Positions 34,432-44,700 of a stretch of DNA of 64,000 nucleotides are shown here, piece by piece. How positions within the stretch are numbered: the first letter of the stretch is position 1; each line of letters starts with the position of its first letter. A program made the position numbers and the translations under genes. Source of the DNA: Fibrobacteria bacterium (GTDB lineage: Bacteria > Fibrobacterota > Fibrobacteria > UBA11236 > JADFYW01); the NCBI GenBank assembly GCA_015232855.1, contig JADFYW010000006.1, positions 1 through 64,000 on the forward strand. The letters are read 5' to 3'. The notes beneath the pieces were generated by a model. The model was not told where the DNA came from. It was given only the letters and a program-made list of their open reading frames with translations, and ran no database searches.

Positions 34432-35997
34432 ATGACAGAAAAACAAGCACTTCACACCGAACTCTGGAACATCGCCAACACCCTGCGGGGTAAAATGGGG
34501 GCAGACGATTTCAGGGACTATATCCTGGGTTTTATCTTTTACAAATACCTCAGCGAAAAGATGTACCACTACGCAAACACCGTGCTTGCCCCGGACAAAC
34601 TTCAATACGAAGATATCAAAGAAAAATCCAAAGACGGTAAAATGTATTTGGAAGCCATTAAAGAAGAGGCTATTGCTAATCTGGGATATTTTTTAAAGCC
34701 CTCCGAGTTATTTGGTGAAATGGCCCGGCGTGGTAATGCTGAGGGTAAAAACAACTTTATCTTAGGCGACCTCACCAAGGTCCTCAACAGCATTGACCAA
34801 AGCACGATGGGCACAGATAGTGAAGATGATTTCGCCAACCTCTTCGAAGACATAGACCTTGCCAGCAGTAAACTCGGTAAATCGGAAAACGCCAAAAACG
34901 AACTCATTGTAAAAGTGCTTACCCATCTCGACAAAATCGATTTTAAACTGGACGACTCCAAAGTCGATGTATTGGGAGATGCCTACGAATATCTAATAGG
35001 GCAGTTTGCCAGTGGCGCGGGTAAAAAGGCCGGTGAGTTTTACACTCCTCAGCAAGTAAGTACCATTCTGGCTAAAATTGTCACCACCGGTAAAACACGG
35101 TTAAAAAATGTGTATGACCCCACCTGCGGTTCAGGCTCTCTGCTTTTACGGGTATCTAAAGAGGTAAAAAAGGTCGGTGAATTTTACGGACAAGAAAGTA
35201 ACCCCACCACCTATAACTTATGCCGCATGAATATGATTATGCACAATGTGCATTTTACCCAGTTCGACATTCGTAACGACGATACCTTAGAACACCCTCA
35301 ACACAGCGACTATAAATTCGATGCTATTGTAGCCAATCCCCCTTTTTCTGCCAAGTGGAGCGCTAACCCATTGTTTATGAGTGACGACCGTTTTGCCCCC
35401 TATGGAAAACTGGCCCCCGGCACCAAAGCTGATTTTGCCTTTGTGCAACATATGATACATCAACTCCACGAAAAAGGCACCATGGCATGTATATTACCCC
35501 ATGGAGTATTGTTTCGGGGAGCGGCTGAGGGGCATATTCGGAAGTATTTGATTGAAGAAAAAAACTATTTAGATGCGGTAATTGGTCTCCCTGCCAATAT
35601 CTTTTTTGGTACGGGTATTCCTACCTGTATTTTAGTGTTAAAGAAAAAACGGAAAGATGCCGAAAATATTCTTTTTATTGACGCCAGCGGCGAGGGCCAT
35701 TTTGAAAAGGTCAAAACCCAGAATGTATTAAGGCCTGAAGATATTGATAAGATTGTAAATACTTTTCGGGAAAGGAAGACGGAAGATAAATACAGTTATG
35801 TAGCTCCTTTGAGTGAGATTACTGAGAATGATTATAATCTGAATATTCCCAGGTATGTGGATACCTTTGAAGAAGAGGAACCAGTTGATTTACAAGCTAC
35901 ATCACAGGATTTAAAAGATCTGGAAAAAGAAATGAAGGCCACGGATAAAGAAATCGCCGGATATTGCAAAGAACTTGGAATCGAAGCACCGTTTTAG
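34432..35997 (+). CDS. hsdM: Type I restriction-modification methyltransferase subunit
   Basis: 521 residues, usual length. N6-adenine methyltransferase of the HsdM2S1 core. The N-terminal HsdM helical domain (HTELWNIANTLRGKMGADDFRDYILGF) is followed by the SAM site in DPTCGSGSLLL (residues 229-239) and the catalytic NPPF motif at 302-305. The end (LKDLEKEMKATDKEIAGYCKELGI) is a coiled region for subunit contact. First gene of a tightly packed four-gene operon; hsdS starts 12 bases after its stop. Confidence 0.96.
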   Translation: MTEKQALHTELWNIANTLRGKMGADDFRDYILGFIFYKYLSEKMYHYANTVLAPDKLQYEDIKEKSKDGKMYLEAIKEEAIANLGYFLKPSELFGEMARRGNAEGKNNFILGDLTKVLNSIDQSTMGTDSEDDFANLFEDIDLASSKLGKSENAKNELIVKVLTHLDKIDFKLDDSKVDVLGDAYEYLIGQFASGAGKKAGEFYTPQQVSTILAKIVTTGKTRLKNVYDPTCGSGSLLLRVSKEVKKVGEFYGQESNPTTYNLCRMNMIMHNVHFTQFDIRNDDTLEHPQHSDYKFDAIVANPPFSAKWSANPLFMSDDRFAPYGKLAPGTKADFAFVQHMIHQLHEKGTMACILPHGVLFRGAAEGHIRKYLIEEKNYLDAVIGLPANIFFGTGIPTCILVLKKKRKDAENILFIDASGEGHFEKVKTQNVLRPEDIDKIVNTFRERKTEDKYSYVAPLSEITENDYNLNIPRYVDTFEEEEPVDLQATSQDLKDLEKEMKATDKEIAGYCKELGIEAPF

Positions 35998-36009
35998 GGG
36001 AATGTATTG

Positions 36010-37239
36010 ATGGGGAAAGTAATTTTAAAATATCCTTCTTTACGATTCAAAGAATTTTCTGATGAGTGGAGAGTTGTAAAAATTGAAAAAATATGTGAAG
36101 CCATAATTGATTGTGTTAATAAAACTGCAACTGTCGTTGACTATGAAACTCCTTATAAAATGATAAGAACTTCAAATGTCCGGAAAGGTAAAGTTGATTT
36201 AACATCTGTTAGATATGCAACTAAAGATATATATGAAAAATGGACTAGAAGAGGAGCACCTAAACCTGGCGATTTGATTTTTACTCGTGAAGCACCTGTT
36301 GGGGAAATTGGAATATTAACTGATAACAAAGGTATCTTTCTAGGACAAAGAACAATAATGTATAGAATAAATAGTTTTTTCAGTAATAACGCATTTGTTT
36401 TGTATTCGTTTCAAACTCATTTTTGCAAAAAACAAATTGAAGATTTTAGTAATGGAGGTACTGTTGCACATATGAGGGTGCCAGATTGTGGTAAGATTAA
36501 AATATCAAACCCCACCCTCCCCGAACAAAAAAAGATTGCCTCTTTTCTTTCTGCGGTAGACAAAAAAATTGAACAGCTCACCCGCAAAAAACAGCTGCTG
36601 GAGCAATACAAAAAAGGCGTGATGCAAAAACTCTTCTCCCAGGAAATCCGCTTTAAGGATGAGAATGGGAATGATTATCCGGATTGGTTTAAAGTTAGTT
36701 TTCTTTCTCTTGGAGAAATAATAGGTGGGGGCACACCAGACTCAACGGTTAAAAAATTTTGGAATGGAAACATTAATTGGTTTACACCAACAGAAATAAA
36801 ATCAAAACATGCCATCTCAAGTAAACGAAAAATTAGCAAACTTGGACTGCAAAATTCTTCAGCGACTCTTTTACCATCTGGTACAATTTTGTTTACCAGT
36901 AGAGCTACAATTGCCGATATTAGTTTTGCAACTCAAGAATGTACAACAAATCAGGGTTTTCAATCATTAATTGTTAATAACAAAAATGATTCACATTTCA
37001 TTTACCACATGATATTATTTAACAAAAAAGAGTTTTTAAGAAAATCTCAAGGCTCAACTTTCCTTGAAATAAGTAAAACTGAAATAAAAAAAATCAAACT
37101 ATTCATTCCTAGTAAGCTAGAACAAGAGAAAATTGGAATATTTCTTGATCATATTGATGACAAAATTGAATCAGTAAGAAATCAAAAGCAGCAAACCCAA
37201 TCCTTTAAAAAAGGCCTTCTGCAGCAGATGTTCGTATGA
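36010..37239 (+). CDS. hsdS: Type I restriction-modification specificity subunit
   Basis: 409 residues from the ATG at 36010 (a TTG immediately precedes it). Two target-recognition domains (about 10-165 and 215-370) are each followed by a conserved helical spacer: LPEQKKIASFLSAVDKKIEQLTRKKQLLEQ and LEQEKIGIFLDHIDDKIESVRNQKQQ. The order is typical of a two-TRD HsdS that reads a bipartite DNA site. Both TRDs are visibly more AT-rich than the spacers and flanking genes, consistent with TRD exchange. The recognition site cannot be predicted. The last four bases overlap the next gene (ATGA). Confidence 0.95.
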   Translation: MGKVILKYPSLRFKEFSDEWRVVKIEKICEAIIDCVNKTATVVDYETPYKMIRTSNVRKGKVDLTSVRYATKDIYEKWTRRGAPKPGDLIFTREAPVGEIGILTDNKGIFLGQRTIMYRINSFFSNNAFVLYSFQTHFCKKQIEDFSNGGTVAHMRVPDCGKIKISNPTLPEQKKIASFLSAVDKKIEQLTRKKQLLEQYKKGVMQKLFSQEIRFKDENGNDYPDWFKVSFLSLGEIIGGGTPDSTVKKFWNGNINWFTPTEIKSKHAISSKRKISKLGLQNSSATLLPSGTILFTSRATIADISFATQECTTNQGFQSLIVNNKNDSHFIYHMILFNKKEFLRKSQGSTFLEISKTEIKKIKLFIPSKLEQEKIGIFLDHIDDKIESVRNQKQQTQSFKKGLLQQMFV

Positions 37240-38807
37240 CTGAAACTAATCGTATAGAATATAAACGCCAGCTAACTGATGCTCTTGAAAAAGAGGTGGT
37301 GGCGTTTTTAAACTATCGTGAAGGTGGTGTTCTTTATTTTGGTATTGAAGATTCGGGCAAAGTTTTCGGTGTACCTGATATTGACTCTGTTCAACTTAAA
37401 ATCAAAGATCGAATTAAAAGTAATATCACTCCTTCTACCATGGGTTTGTTTGATGTTGTGGTAGAAAATCATGAGGGTAAAGACATTGTCAAGGTTACCG
37501 TGGCCAGTGGTTCTGAAAAGCCCTACTATCTGAGTAAAATGGGGATGTCGCCCAAAGGCTGTTACCTTAGGGTTGGTAGTGCCGCAGAACCTATGCCGCA
37601 GAACTTGATTGATGATCTTTTTGCCAGTCGGGTTCGTAATTCTATAGGTAATATCAGTTCCCGGAAACAAGACCTACGTTTTGAACAACTCAAAATTTAT
37701 TACCAAAGCACTAGTTTTGAACTTGGACAACAGTTTGCCGCTAACCTTGAATTACTGACTAAAGCCGGGGAATATAACTATGCGGCCTATTTACTTTCGG
37801 ATAACAACGGATGTTCCATTAAAGTGGGGAAATATGCCGGGCTGGATAGAGTGGATTTGTTGGAAAATGAAGAGTATGGATATTGTTCGCTCGTAAAGGC
37901 CACCAAGGCTGTTTTAGAAAAGCTAAAAGTTGAGAACCGCACCTTTACCCAAATCACTGCTGCCGAAAGATTAGAACGCAAAATGCTCGACCCTGTGGCT
38001 ATTCGCGAGGCCATTATCAATGCCATTATTCATAATGATTTTAGTAATGAAGTGCCACCCAAGTTTGAACTCTTTGCGGATAGGTTTGAGATAACATCGG
38101 CGGGTGGGTTGCCCCCTGGCTTTACGGAAGAACAATTTTTTATGGGATATTCTGTTCCCCGTAACAAAGAGTTGATGAGGGTTTTTAAAGATTTAGAAAT
38201 GGTGGAGCAAATGGGCTCCGGGGTGCCTCGTATTCTTCAGGCCTATCCAAAAACTATTTACCAGTTTACCCAGAATTTTACTCGCCTTGTTTTCCCTTAT
38301 ACAGAGGGTTTTGTCGAATCTTTGCAATCTACCATGCAAGCTACCATGCAAGCTACCACGCAAGCTACCACGCAAGCTGAAAAGGTACTGGATTTTTGTA
38401 AAAGTGAAAAATCAAGAGACGAAATTCTACATCACTTAGGGCTAAAAAACCGTGAATATCTGCGAAATACCGTATTACAGCCCCTCATAGCCCAAAATAA
38501 ATTACGGCTTACCCTGCCTGATAAACCTACCAGTCCGAACCAAAAATTCATTACCATTCTAGAGGCTTCACAAGGTGTACCTCGCAAGCTTACCACGCAA
38601 GCTACCACGCAAGCTGAAAAAGTATTGAAATTCTGTAAAACTCCCTACTCCAGAGATGAAATACAAGAACATTTGGAATTAGAAAACAGAGAATATTTTA
38701 GAAAGGAAATTTTAACTCCTCTCATTGAAGAAGGTAAATTACGGCTCACTATACCCGATAAACCCACTAGTCCGAATCAGAAGTATATTTCGGCGGAGAA
38801 GAACTGA
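37236..38807 (+). CDS. AlbA_2 / divergent ATPase-like protein with tandem winged-helix tail
   Basis: 523 residues. The N-terminal ~120 residues are an AlbA_2 (Schlafen-type) domain (ETNRIEYKRQL; EVVAFLNYREGGVLYFGIED). About 240-360 is the HATPase-like domain often found with it (REAIINAIIHNDFS; FADRFEITSAGGLPPG; MEQ-type VEQMGSGVPRI). The tail holds two ~70-residue repeats, each a Q-A-T-T linker, then AEKVLxFCK, SRDEI, H-L-x-L-x-NREY and LRLTxPDKPTSPNQK, read as two winged-helix modules. The gene overlaps hsdS and hsdR by a few bases, so it belongs to the restriction operon. It may act as a regulator or nucleic-acid-binding accessory; the role is unknown. Confidence 0.88.
   Translation: MTETNRIEYKRQLTDALEKEVVAFLNYREGGVLYFGIEDSGKVFGVPDIDSVQLKIKDRIKSNITPSTMGLFDVVVENHEGKDIVKVTVASGSEKPYYLSKMGMSPKGCYLRVGSAAEPMPQNLIDDLFASRVRNSIGNISSRKQDLRFEQLKIYYQSTSFELGQQFAANLELLTKAGEYNYAAYLLSDNNGCSIKVGKYAGLDRVDLLENEEYGYCSLVKATKAVLEKLKVENRTFTQITAAERLERKMLDPVAIREAIINAIIHNDFSNEVPPKFELFADRFEITSAGGLPPGFTEEQFFMGYSVPRNKELMRVFKDLEMVEQMGSGVPRILQAYPKTIYQFTQNFTRLVFPYTEGFVESLQSTMQATMQATTQATTQAEKVLDFCKSEKSRDEILHHLGLKNREYLRNTVLQPLIAQNKLRLTLPDKPTSPNQKFITILEASQGVPRKLTTQATTQAEKVLKFCKTPYSRDEIQEHLELENREYFRKEILTPLIEEGKLRLTIPDKPTSPNQKYISAEKN
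38329..38376 (+). repeat. 12-bp tandem repeat (four units) in AlbA_2 gene
   Basis: Four units of CTACC(A/G)TGCAAG-type, read CTACCATGCAAG twice then CTACCACGCAAG twice, encode Q-A-T-M and Q-A-T-T. The unit length is a multiple of three, so copy-number change would alter linker length without frameshift. A two-unit version recurs at 38590-38613 before the second winged-helix repeat. Confidence 0.85.
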
Positions 38808-41668
38808 TGCATCAGTCAGAAGCAGTGTTGGAAAAAGAATTGGTCGGGCAACTTGCCGGACTAGGTTATGACCCGGTTATTATACATGATGAACAGGAGC
38901 TTACTGATAATCTGCAGGGGCAGCTTGAGCGGTTTAACGGTACCGGCTTTTCAGACAAGGAATTCGCTCAAATCCTTAATCACTTGTCTAAGGGCACAGT
39001 ATTTGAAAAAGCCAAAACCCTGCGTGACTGGTTTCAGATAACCCGGGACAGTGGTGAAAGTTTTTATGTCAATTTTTTTGATTCTGAACACCCGGAACGG
39101 AATTTTTTTCAGGTTACTCATCAGGTAACTATTGAGGGACAATACAAAAATCGCTACGATGTCACCCTGTTAATTAATGGCCTGCCCCTGGTACAAATAG
39201 AACTCAAACGCCGCGGGCTTGAGCTCAAAGAGGCTTTTAATCAAATTAACCGTTATCAGCGTCACTCCTTTTGGGTGAATACCGGCTTGTTTCAGTATGT
39301 ACAACTGTTTGTGATAAGTAATGGGGTAAATACCAAGTATTATGCCAATAACAAAAAGCAGTCCTTTAAACAGACCTTTTTTTGGGCAGATGTACATAAC
39401 ACAAACATTACCAAACTTACCGAGTTTGCTACAGCGTTTTTAAATACCGGCCATCTGGGTAAAATGATTGCCCAATATATTGTACTAAACGAAACCCATA
39501 AAATTCTCATGGTCCTTCGGCCTTATCAGTACTATGCTACTGAGGCTATAATAGATAAAGTGCAAACCGGGAACCAAAACGGGTATATCTGGCATACTAC
39601 GGGCTCTGGTAAAACCCTTACTTCCTTTAAAGCCAGTCAAATTATTATGGACTTACCCGAAGTCCACAAGGTGGTGTTTGTGGTCGACAGAAAAGACCTC
39701 GACTACCAGACCATGAAGGAGTTCAACAGTTTTAAAGAAGATAGTGTCGATGTTACGGGTAACACCAAAGCCCTGGTCCGGCAGTTTTCTGATGATACCA
39801 AACTCATTGTAACCACCATCCAAAAACTCAACAACGCTATTTCCAAAGAGCACTTTAAAGAAAAAATGCAGGCCCAGGGGAGCAGGCGCATGGTGTTTAT
39901 CTTTGATGAATGTCACCGCAGCCAGTTTGGCGAAACTCATAAAAAAATCACTGAGTTTTTTACAAACACTCAATTATTTGGTTTTACCGGAACCCCTATT
40001 TTTGCCGACAACGCCAATAAAAATGAACTGGGAAAGCGTACCACTAAAGATTTGTTTGAAGCATGTTTACATAAATATGTAATTACCGATGCTATCCGTG
40101 ACCAGAATGTGCTGAAGTTCAGTATTGAGTATCTGGGCAAATACAAAAAGAAAAGCAATACCTTTTTAGATATTGAAGTGGAAGCTATCGACACCAAAGA
40201 GGTAATCGAATCAGAAGTGAGATGTCAAAAAATTGTTGATTACATTATTCGTTACCACAACCAAAAAACCCATAACCGCGAGTACTCCGCTATTTTTGCT
40301 ATAAGTAGTATAGACGCTCTGCTGAAATACTACGAGCTTTTTAGGCAAAAAATTAATGCCGGTGAAACCGATTTACGCATCGCTACTATTTTTACCTATG
40401 GCGCCAATGAAAACGACCCGGATGCCACCGGGGGCTTGCCCGATGATGATCAGGATGGGGCAGGTAAACCAACTGTCAGCACCAAACATACCCGGGAAAA
40501 ACTGGATGAGTGCATAAGCCATTATAATAAGATGTATAGTACCAGCTTTTCTACTAAAGATGGCCAGCAGTTTGAAAATTATTTTAAAGACATAAGCAAA
40601 AGACTTAAAGAGCGTGAAAAAGACAGCTTTCAAGACAAAGACCGCCTTGATATCCTACTAGTCTGTAATATGTTTTTAACCGGATTTGACGCTAAAAAGT
40701 TAAATACCCTTTATGTAGACAAAAACTTAAAACACCATGGTTTAATACAGGCTTTTTCGCGTACTAACCGCATTATAAACGAACAAAAATCCCAGGGTAA
40801 CATTCTTTGTTTTCGGAATCTCAAAGATGCCACCGATGATGCTATCACCCTGTTCTCCAATAAAGAGGCCAGGGAAGAAATACTAACTCCTCCTTTGGAA
40901 AGTATTATAGAGCAGTTTAGCAAGGCCTTTGCCGAGTTGCTCATTCTTACACCAACTCCGGATAGTGTAAACGGTTTAACAGACGAAGAAAGAGAGTTGG
41001 AATTTATCCAGGCCTTCCGCAGGCTCATGCGTCTTAAAAACGTGCTCACCTCCTTTACTGATTTCTCGTGGACAAGTCTCCCCATGACCGAGCAGTCCTT
41101 TGAAGATTATAAGAGCAAATATCTGGACCTTTATGATAAGGTAAAGGGGAGTCACCAGCCCGATAAAACTTCCATCCTGGAAGATGTGGACTTTGAACTT
41201 GAGTTGATTCACCGGGACGAAATCAATGTTGCTTATATTCTTAAGTTGTTAGCCAAACTGAAGGCTACCGATGAAGCCTCTTTTAATCAGCAAAAACAAT
41301 CTATTATTGACCTGCTTGCAGGGGAAGTGGAGCTACGTAGCAAAAGAGAACTCATTGAACAGTTTATTTCTGAACAACTCCCCCATATTGGTAATGTAGA
41401 CGATATCCCCGATGAATTCGAAAAATATTGGAATGACCAAAAGATACTGGCCCTTGGTAATATTTGTGAAAAAGAACACCTCGACCAAAAGCAATTTCAG
41501 TCGTTAATAGACACCTACATCTTTAACGATAAAGAACCTATACGGGAAGAGGTGATAAAGTGCCTGGATGAAAGACCTAGCATATTACAAGCCCGCCAGA
41601 TTGGGGAACGCATAATTTCAAAAATGAAAGAATTTGTGCAGGTGTTTATTCGTGGGATGGTGGCTTAA
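38807..41668 (+). CDS. hsdR: Type I restriction endonuclease subunit
   Basis: 953 residues. The nuclease core is visible as Asp118 (NRYDVTLL) and Glu132-x-Lys134 (QIELKRR). The translocase motor has Walker A at TTGSGKT (264-270) and a DECH box at 367-370 (FIFDECHRSQFGET), then the GFTGTPIF and FSRTNRI helicase motifs. The C-terminal helical domain ends near LDERPSILQARQIGERIISKM. Its start overlaps the stop of the AlbA_2 gene (TGATG). Full length, so the system is probably active. Confidence 0.96.
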   Translation: MHQSEAVLEKELVGQLAGLGYDPVIIHDEQELTDNLQGQLERFNGTGFSDKEFAQILNHLSKGTVFEKAKTLRDWFQITRDSGESFYVNFFDSEHPERNFFQVTHQVTIEGQYKNRYDVTLLINGLPLVQIELKRRGLELKEAFNQINRYQRHSFWVNTGLFQYVQLFVISNGVNTKYYANNKKQSFKQTFFWADVHNTNITKLTEFATAFLNTGHLGKMIAQYIVLNETHKILMVLRPYQYYATEAIIDKVQTGNQNGYIWHTTGSGKTLTSFKASQIIMDLPEVHKVVFVVDRKDLDYQTMKEFNSFKEDSVDVTGNTKALVRQFSDDTKLIVTTIQKLNNAISKEHFKEKMQAQGSRRMVFIFDECHRSQFGETHKKITEFFTNTQLFGFTGTPIFADNANKNELGKRTTKDLFEACLHKYVITDAIRDQNVLKFSIEYLGKYKKKSNTFLDIEVEAIDTKEVIESEVRCQKIVDYIIRYHNQKTHNREYSAIFAISSIDALLKYYELFRQKINAGETDLRIATIFTYGANENDPDATGGLPDDDQDGAGKPTVSTKHTREKLDECISHYNKMYSTSFSTKDGQQFENYFKDISKRLKEREKDSFQDKDRLDILLVCNMFLTGFDAKKLNTLYVDKNLKHHGLIQAFSRTNRIINEQKSQGNILCFRNLKDATDDAITLFSNKEAREEILTPPLESIIEQFSKAFAELLILTPTPDSVNGLTDEERELEFIQAFRRLMRLKNVLTSFTDFSWTSLPMTEQSFEDYKSKYLDLYDKVKGSHQPDKTSILEDVDFELELIHRDEINVAYILKLLAKLKATDEASFNQQKQSIIDLLAGEVELRSKRELIEQFISEQLPHIGNVDDIPDEFEKYWNDQKILALGNICEKEHLDQKQFQSLIDTYIFNDKEPIREEVIKCLDERPSILQARQIGERIISKMKEFVQVFIRGMVA

Positions 41669-41792
41669 AAAACAAAATTTTAAGAAGTTGTATGTTTACA
41701 AACTAAAATAACTAACCGGATTATGTTTAGATGGCCCCAGGAAAGCTCTAGAGAATAGACGGCCACTTAATTTAATTTCGTCGTACAACACA

Positions 41793-44700
41793 TCACTTCA
41801 CAAGCACTCTAACACCCTCGCTATGACTCGCAAATTCAGGAGCATACATACATTGGATACTGGTAACTCCATTTGAAAAGTCTCCGCTGTGGGATACGCG
41901 TAGAGGATACTCAAAAACATACGTCCCTTTAGGTAGCCTATCCATAAAGAAATTAGTGGAAGCGTCCTTCGTACTTTCGTAATATCCAAGACCATCCTGC
42001 CATTTGAAACGAGATATCACATTTTCCGGTTCAAAACCTGAGGCCCGCATATCTTTCATGTGTACAAACTCCATATCACGGTCAACTCGTAGCTCAATAC
42101 GCACCTTAATCCGGTCTCCTTGTTTAATGGTAGTATTTGAAGATATCGGTTTGAGAACAGGTCCTGTTTTTGATGGCTGTTCCAAAAAAAACTTCTTCTT
42201 TAGTTTAAGGGGAGTATCATGGGCCGTTATTTTATCAAGCTGCTCAAAGTATTGCCAGTAAAGCGCTCCCCAGGCAGGCGCCTTGTTTTTATTAACCACG
42301 GTAACTTTTGCCATTTCCGGGTTAATTTCTTTACCACTCCAGGATGTTTTAAAGTAACCCGTCCCCGCTTCAACCTTAACATCTTCCATTTTTTCCGGTT
42401 CCAGTTTGGTGTTCCCAATGGTAATCTCTGCCAGCTTACTGTTTTCGAGCCAATCGTCCCCCTGGAGAAGAAGGGCATAACAGGCGTCAGCCGTAGCTTT
42501 CGTAGTACCCCAATCCTGGGTCTGCTTGGATTTTATCAGCCAGGTCTTTAAGCCGTCCACCGATTTAGGGTCCCCGGTAATTTCATGAAAGGCCTCAATC
42601 ATAAGAGCGTGTGTCTCTATGGGTGCCTGATGCCAATAGTAGCCATAACTGTCCTTCCAATACATACCCATTTCTTCTGAATAGAGGGCGTGTTCTTTAA
42701 TAGAAGCGAGTATCTCTTTGGACGTCTCAGGGTCATCATAACGATTGAGGGTTATGGCTATCATACCCTGAAGGTAACGGTTAAAATCAAGCCAATAAGT
42801 CTTTGCCTGCCCGCGATAATACGCAAAAGCCTTCAAATGTTTTTTATTAATTTTGTTGTCCTTAAAATAACTGCGGGCATAGAGATAATGGATCTGCATA
42901 TTTCTCAGGTTTTTCTTATCCAGTTCAATTTTATTATTTATGAGATGATCATAATCCCCGGCTATTTGCTCGTCTAAGTATCTCAGGGCACGGGATATAA
43001 CATTATTTATACGCCCCTGGTTCTCTTCATCTTTTACCCCAAGGGCTTTAAGATGGGCAAGTCCGGTGATAATATGCTGAGTGATATATCTGTTTGGATA
43101 CATTCCATTAAACCAGGGCCAGGCACCGGAGGGCAACTGACCCTTTTCAAGTTTACGCCAGGCTTTCCCAAGTTCACGTCCCATTTTGTTTAAATCAAAC
43201 AATAAAGCTATGCGTTTTTTCCGTTCCGCTTCATTTTTTGCGTCCATCACCCAGGGGGTTTCCTGCAAGAGGAGAGATTTCAACTCCTGGTTCTTCTCCA
43301 GATTAGAGAGCAGGGCCGGTGTGCCCTTTCCTTTTTTCCAGGTATTAAAAACCTGTTTAATTTTAGGCTTATTGTTTACAATGTGAGATGCCAAACTGTT
43401 AGCGTAATAACGGCTGAATACCTGCTCGTTACACTCGTAGGGATATTCCATCAAATAAGGAAGGGACTGCACCGCGTACCAGGCCGGGTTTGAAGTAAAC
43501 TCCAGAGTAAGCTTATGATGTTTTAAGGTGTTTGACTGATTCGCATCACGGAGTTTGGTAAAGGTAAAATTTTTAGTCTCCGCAGACCCAACCGGAAGTG
43601 GCATGGTTTCAGTAACCAACATCCTGTTCTTTAATACCGGTAATATATTTTCTTCACCATCAGAGAATTGGCCGGCATTGGCAACAATCCGATACGTAAT
43701 GGCAGAAGCATTATCAGGTACATTAAGTTGCCATTTCACCAGGGCGCTTCCCTCTGGTTTGATGGTTATATTTTGCTCTGCATTTTTCAAATTAAATGAA
43801 TTTTCAATAGGCTTCAGTGAGGCCGCATCAAATAACATGAGTTTAGCCCGGCCTTCTAAAAGATTATTTGAGAGATTGGTAACTTTAGCGGTAAGCACCA
43901 GTTTATCATTCTCACGCAAAAACCGGGGAGCGTTGGGAACGACCATAAGTTCTTTTTGGGTGATAAGAGATTTTTCGATTACACCGGTCTGTAAAGATTT
44001 GGTATGGGCAAGCCCAATCATACGCCAGCGGGTGAGGGCCTCTGGCATGGTGAAAGCGATAATAACATTCCCCTCTTTATCGGTTTTTAAATGAGGATAA
44101 AAGAAGGCGGTTTCGTTAAGGTTAGTACGGGCCTTCACCTTATCAAGAGAGGAAAGTTCTTCTTCATGTTTTATGGCATCACCCTCAATCACACCTTCAA
44201 GAGATCCGACGTTTTCAATAAAATTTTCCGAGACGGTAACTTCTGCATCAGCACTTCCCAAAAGCCCTCCAAGCATATCATCAATACCCCCGGTAGCAGC
44301 TTTTGATTTTTTTGCACTGCGAGGAGCCATAGCCCGCGATTCCATCTTAGCACTCCCTCTTCCCCTTGAGCGCCCATTTCGAATTCTATGGGGTGACCAA
44401 TTAAATCCAAACCAGTTGAGCCTGTTAAACGTCCGACTGACCGAAGAAGGAAAAGGCTTGTTAAAACGACCGTCACTCTGAGAGCGCTTTGAACCAAACC
44501 AGTTATCATTGCTAAAATTAGATTGCGGGTAAAAGGTGCTAAAAATATTGAGGTCCCAGTGGTGGGAACGAAAAGCGTCTAATGAAGCATCATACAAAGT
44601 GGCCACCATTTCTGAAGCTACCCGGTCTTTTTGGGGTCCGCTAATGATTAAACGCCACTCTTCTTTTTCACCTGGGGTAAGTTTATCTTTAAAGGTTTCA

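Noticed and set aside
38329..38613. Short repeats in the AlbA_2 gene as a CRISPR array or phase-variation switch
   Set aside because: Units are adjacent without spacers, and the 12-bp unit keeps the frame, so neither a CRISPR array nor an on/off switch fits.
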